Source: Prevotellaceae bacterium (lineage in GTDB: Bacteria > Bacteroidota > Bacteroidia > Bacteroidales > UBA932). Taken from it: DNA of 6,179 bases. The notes beneath the pieces are model-generated. The model was not told the DNA's origin. It did not search any database and saw nothing but the letters and a program-made list of their open reading frames with translations. The position numbers were made by a program, and so were the translations under genes. Positions 5,041-6,179 of this stretch are shown here, piece by piece (the stretch's first letter is position 1; each line of letters opens with the position of its first letter). The DNA lies in NCBI GenBank assembly GCA_031259935.1, contig JAIRKV010000015.1, positions 1-6,179 on the forward strand, in the 5' to 3' direction.

Positions 5041-6179
5041 ATGAAAAAATATATTAAATTCTTATTCATTACCTTAATATCAGGTTTATTGCTGTCGTGT
5101 GAACGCGAACGCGATATTGAAATCACGGTAATGCACACATCCGATATTCACGGAGCATTTTTTCCTTACGATTTCATCAACAATAAACCGATGGACAGAA
5201 GCATGTCGCATGTATACAGTGTGGTGCAGAATGAACGCAAATTAAATAAAAATCTGATATTGCTTGATAATGGCGACATTCTGCAAGGACAACCTGCCGC
5301 TTATTATTACAATTTTATTGATACAAATTCTATTCATCTTGCAGCACAAATTATTAATTTTATGAAATATGATGCGGCAGGCGTAGGAAATCACGATATA
5401 GAAACAGGACACGATGTTTACGACAAAGTTTTTGCCGAATACAACTGTCCTGTGCTTGCTGCAAATGCAGTGCGTACAAGTGATGGCAAACCATATTTTG
5501 AACCTTATACAATTATAAAACGCGATGGCGTAAAAATTGCCGTACTTGGAATGATTACTCCCGGAATACCTAAATGGCTTCCAAATTCAATATGGGAAGG
5601 AATTGAATTTCGTGATATGGTTGAAACTGCAGAATATTGGATTAATGAAATTCGCAACAAAGAAAATCCTCATTTAATTTTGGGATTATTTCATTCTGGA
5701 TATGATTTTGAGCGCGAAAATGAAAACATTAATACGCCTCATAATGAAAATGCATCTTTGCTTGTTGCTCAAAAAGTACCCGGATTTGATGCTGTTTTTA
5801 TTGGACACGATCACGATAAGTTTTGTTCTAAAATATGCAATATATCAGGCGATTCTGTATTAATTGTCGATCCTCAAAACGAAGGACGGTTAGTGTCAAA
5901 AGTTCAAATCAACATAAAAATAAAAGGTAGCAAAGTGATTGAGAAAACAGTAAACGGAAATTTGATAGAAACAAAAAATGTTGTCCCCGACAGTTTATTC
6001 CTTGCAAAATTCAAATCAAACTTTGAGGCTGTAAAACAATTTGTATCGCGTCCAATCGGTAAATTTACAAAAAGCATTTCAACTCGCAATTCGTTTTTCG
6101 GCGCATCCGAATTTATTGATTTAATTCATCGTATTCAACTGGATATTACGCAAGCCGATGTTTCTTTTACTGCGCCGCT
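5041..6179 (+). CDS. 5'-nucleotidase / 2',3'-cyclic phosphodiesterase family lipoprotein (UshA/CpdB type), 3' end cut by window edge
   Basis: A secreted metallophosphatase that in this family removes phosphate from extracytoplasmic nucleotides for salvage of nucleosides and phosphate. 379 codons are visible. The leader MKKYIKFLFITLISGLLLS ends at Cys20, so it is a predicted lipoprotein. The calcineurin-like phosphoesterase domain has all its motifs in order: TSDIHG (33-38, metal ligands Asp35 and His37), DNGDILQG (76-83, Asp79), GNHDIETG (116-123, Asn117 and His118), FHSG (217-220, His218) and GHDH (255-258, His256 and His258). From about residue 335 the C-terminal nucleotidase domain (5_nucleotid_C) begins, with the frame leaving the window at a typical SFTAPL stretch. 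Family members run about 500-600 residues, so roughly a third is missing. Start: an in-frame TGA lies 12 nt upstream, so 5041 is the first possible ATG here. Substrate (5'-nucleotides, UDP-sugars or cyclic nucleotides) cannot be decided. It is divergent from the secretion operon and probably independent of it. Confidence 0.93.
   Translation, partial: MKKYIKFLFITLISGLLLSCERERDIEITVMHTSDIHGAFFPYDFINNKPMDRSMSHVYSVVQNERKLNKNLILLDNGDILQGQPAAYYYNFIDTNSIHLAAQIINFMKYDAAGVGNHDIETGHDVYDKVFAEYNCPVLAANAVRTSDGKPYFEPYTIIKRDGVKIAVLGMITPGIPKWLPNSIWEGIEFRDMVETAEYWINEIRNKENPHLILGLFHSGYDFERENENINTPHNENASLLVAQKVPGFDAVFIGHDHDKFCSKICNISGDSVLIVDPQNEGRLVSKVQINIKIKGSKVIEKTVNGNLIETKNVVPDSLFLAKFKSNFEAVKQFVSRPIGKFTKSISTRNSFFGASEFIDLIHRIQLDITQADVSFTAP

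Noticed and set aside
5101..5115. Short direct repeat GAACGC GAACGC
   Set aside because: Only two 6-bp units encoding Glu-Arg-Glu-Arg just after the lipidated Cys; too short to call a repeat element.
4938..5138. Minus-strand open frame of 66 codons
   Set aside because: It overlaps the nucleotidase leader and lipobox in antisense, and its sequence is low-complexity; no support as a gene.
1..6179. tRNA, rRNA, CRISPR array, toxin-antitoxin or phage genes
   Set aside because: I found no cloverleaf sequence, regularly spaced repeats, or open frames with such features in either strand.

Overview
The window looks like chromosomal DNA from a member of the Bacteroidota. It is AT-rich, genes start without clear Shine-Dalgarno sequences, and upstream regions carry matches to the Bacteroidota promoter -7 element TAnnTTTG. 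Lipoproteins have a short leader ending in S-Cys, and the transposase relic is an IS5-type gene common in this phylum. The phylum call is an inference from these traits, not from a marker gene.

Left and centre (1-4599, minus strand): seven tightly packed genes read right to left and form what looks like one operon for an inner-membrane and pseudopilus assembly of the type II secretion / type IV pilus class. In transcription order they are: a GspM/PilO-like membrane protein (4599-4087); a small lipoprotein with an Ig/FnIII-like fold (4090-3704); a GspC/PilP-like membrane protein (3694-3206); a 403-residue protein with a pseudopilin-like N-terminus and a probable beta-solenoid body (3209-1998); a short pseudopilin-like protein (about 2010-1654); a minor pseudopilin with a standard FTLTE motif (1661-1146); and a GspF/PilC platform protein that runs off the left edge (1073-1). 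Five of the six junctions are 4-13 nt overlaps or a 9-nt gap. Only the last, before gspF, has a real spacer (72 nt), and it holds a possible internal promoter and a palindrome. The three pseudopilin-like N-termini share a [IF]-[KR]-A-x-T-L signature with Ala, not Gly, at the expected cleavage site. No GspL/PilN, secretin (GspD), ATPase (GspE), major pseudopilin (GspG) or prepilin peptidase is visible; these would have to lie elsewhere.

Intergenic region (4600-5040): a good Bacteroidota-type promoter for the operon lies at 4644-4674. Next to it is a badly decayed N-terminal fragment of an IS5-family transposase (about 4703-4918, minus strand). A possible plus-strand promoter for the gene on the right lies inside that relic.

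Right (5041-6179, plus strand): a divergent gene encodes a lipoprotein of the 5'-nucleotidase / 2',3'-cyclic phosphodiesterase family (UshA/CpdB type). All metallophosphatase motifs are present and the gene is cut by the right edge. It is probably unrelated in function to the secretion operon.

The most unusual part is the secretion operon: a compact Bacteroidota version with an Ig-like lipoprotein inserted between the GspM- and GspC-like genes, and a large beta-solenoid protein in the position where GspK would be expected.
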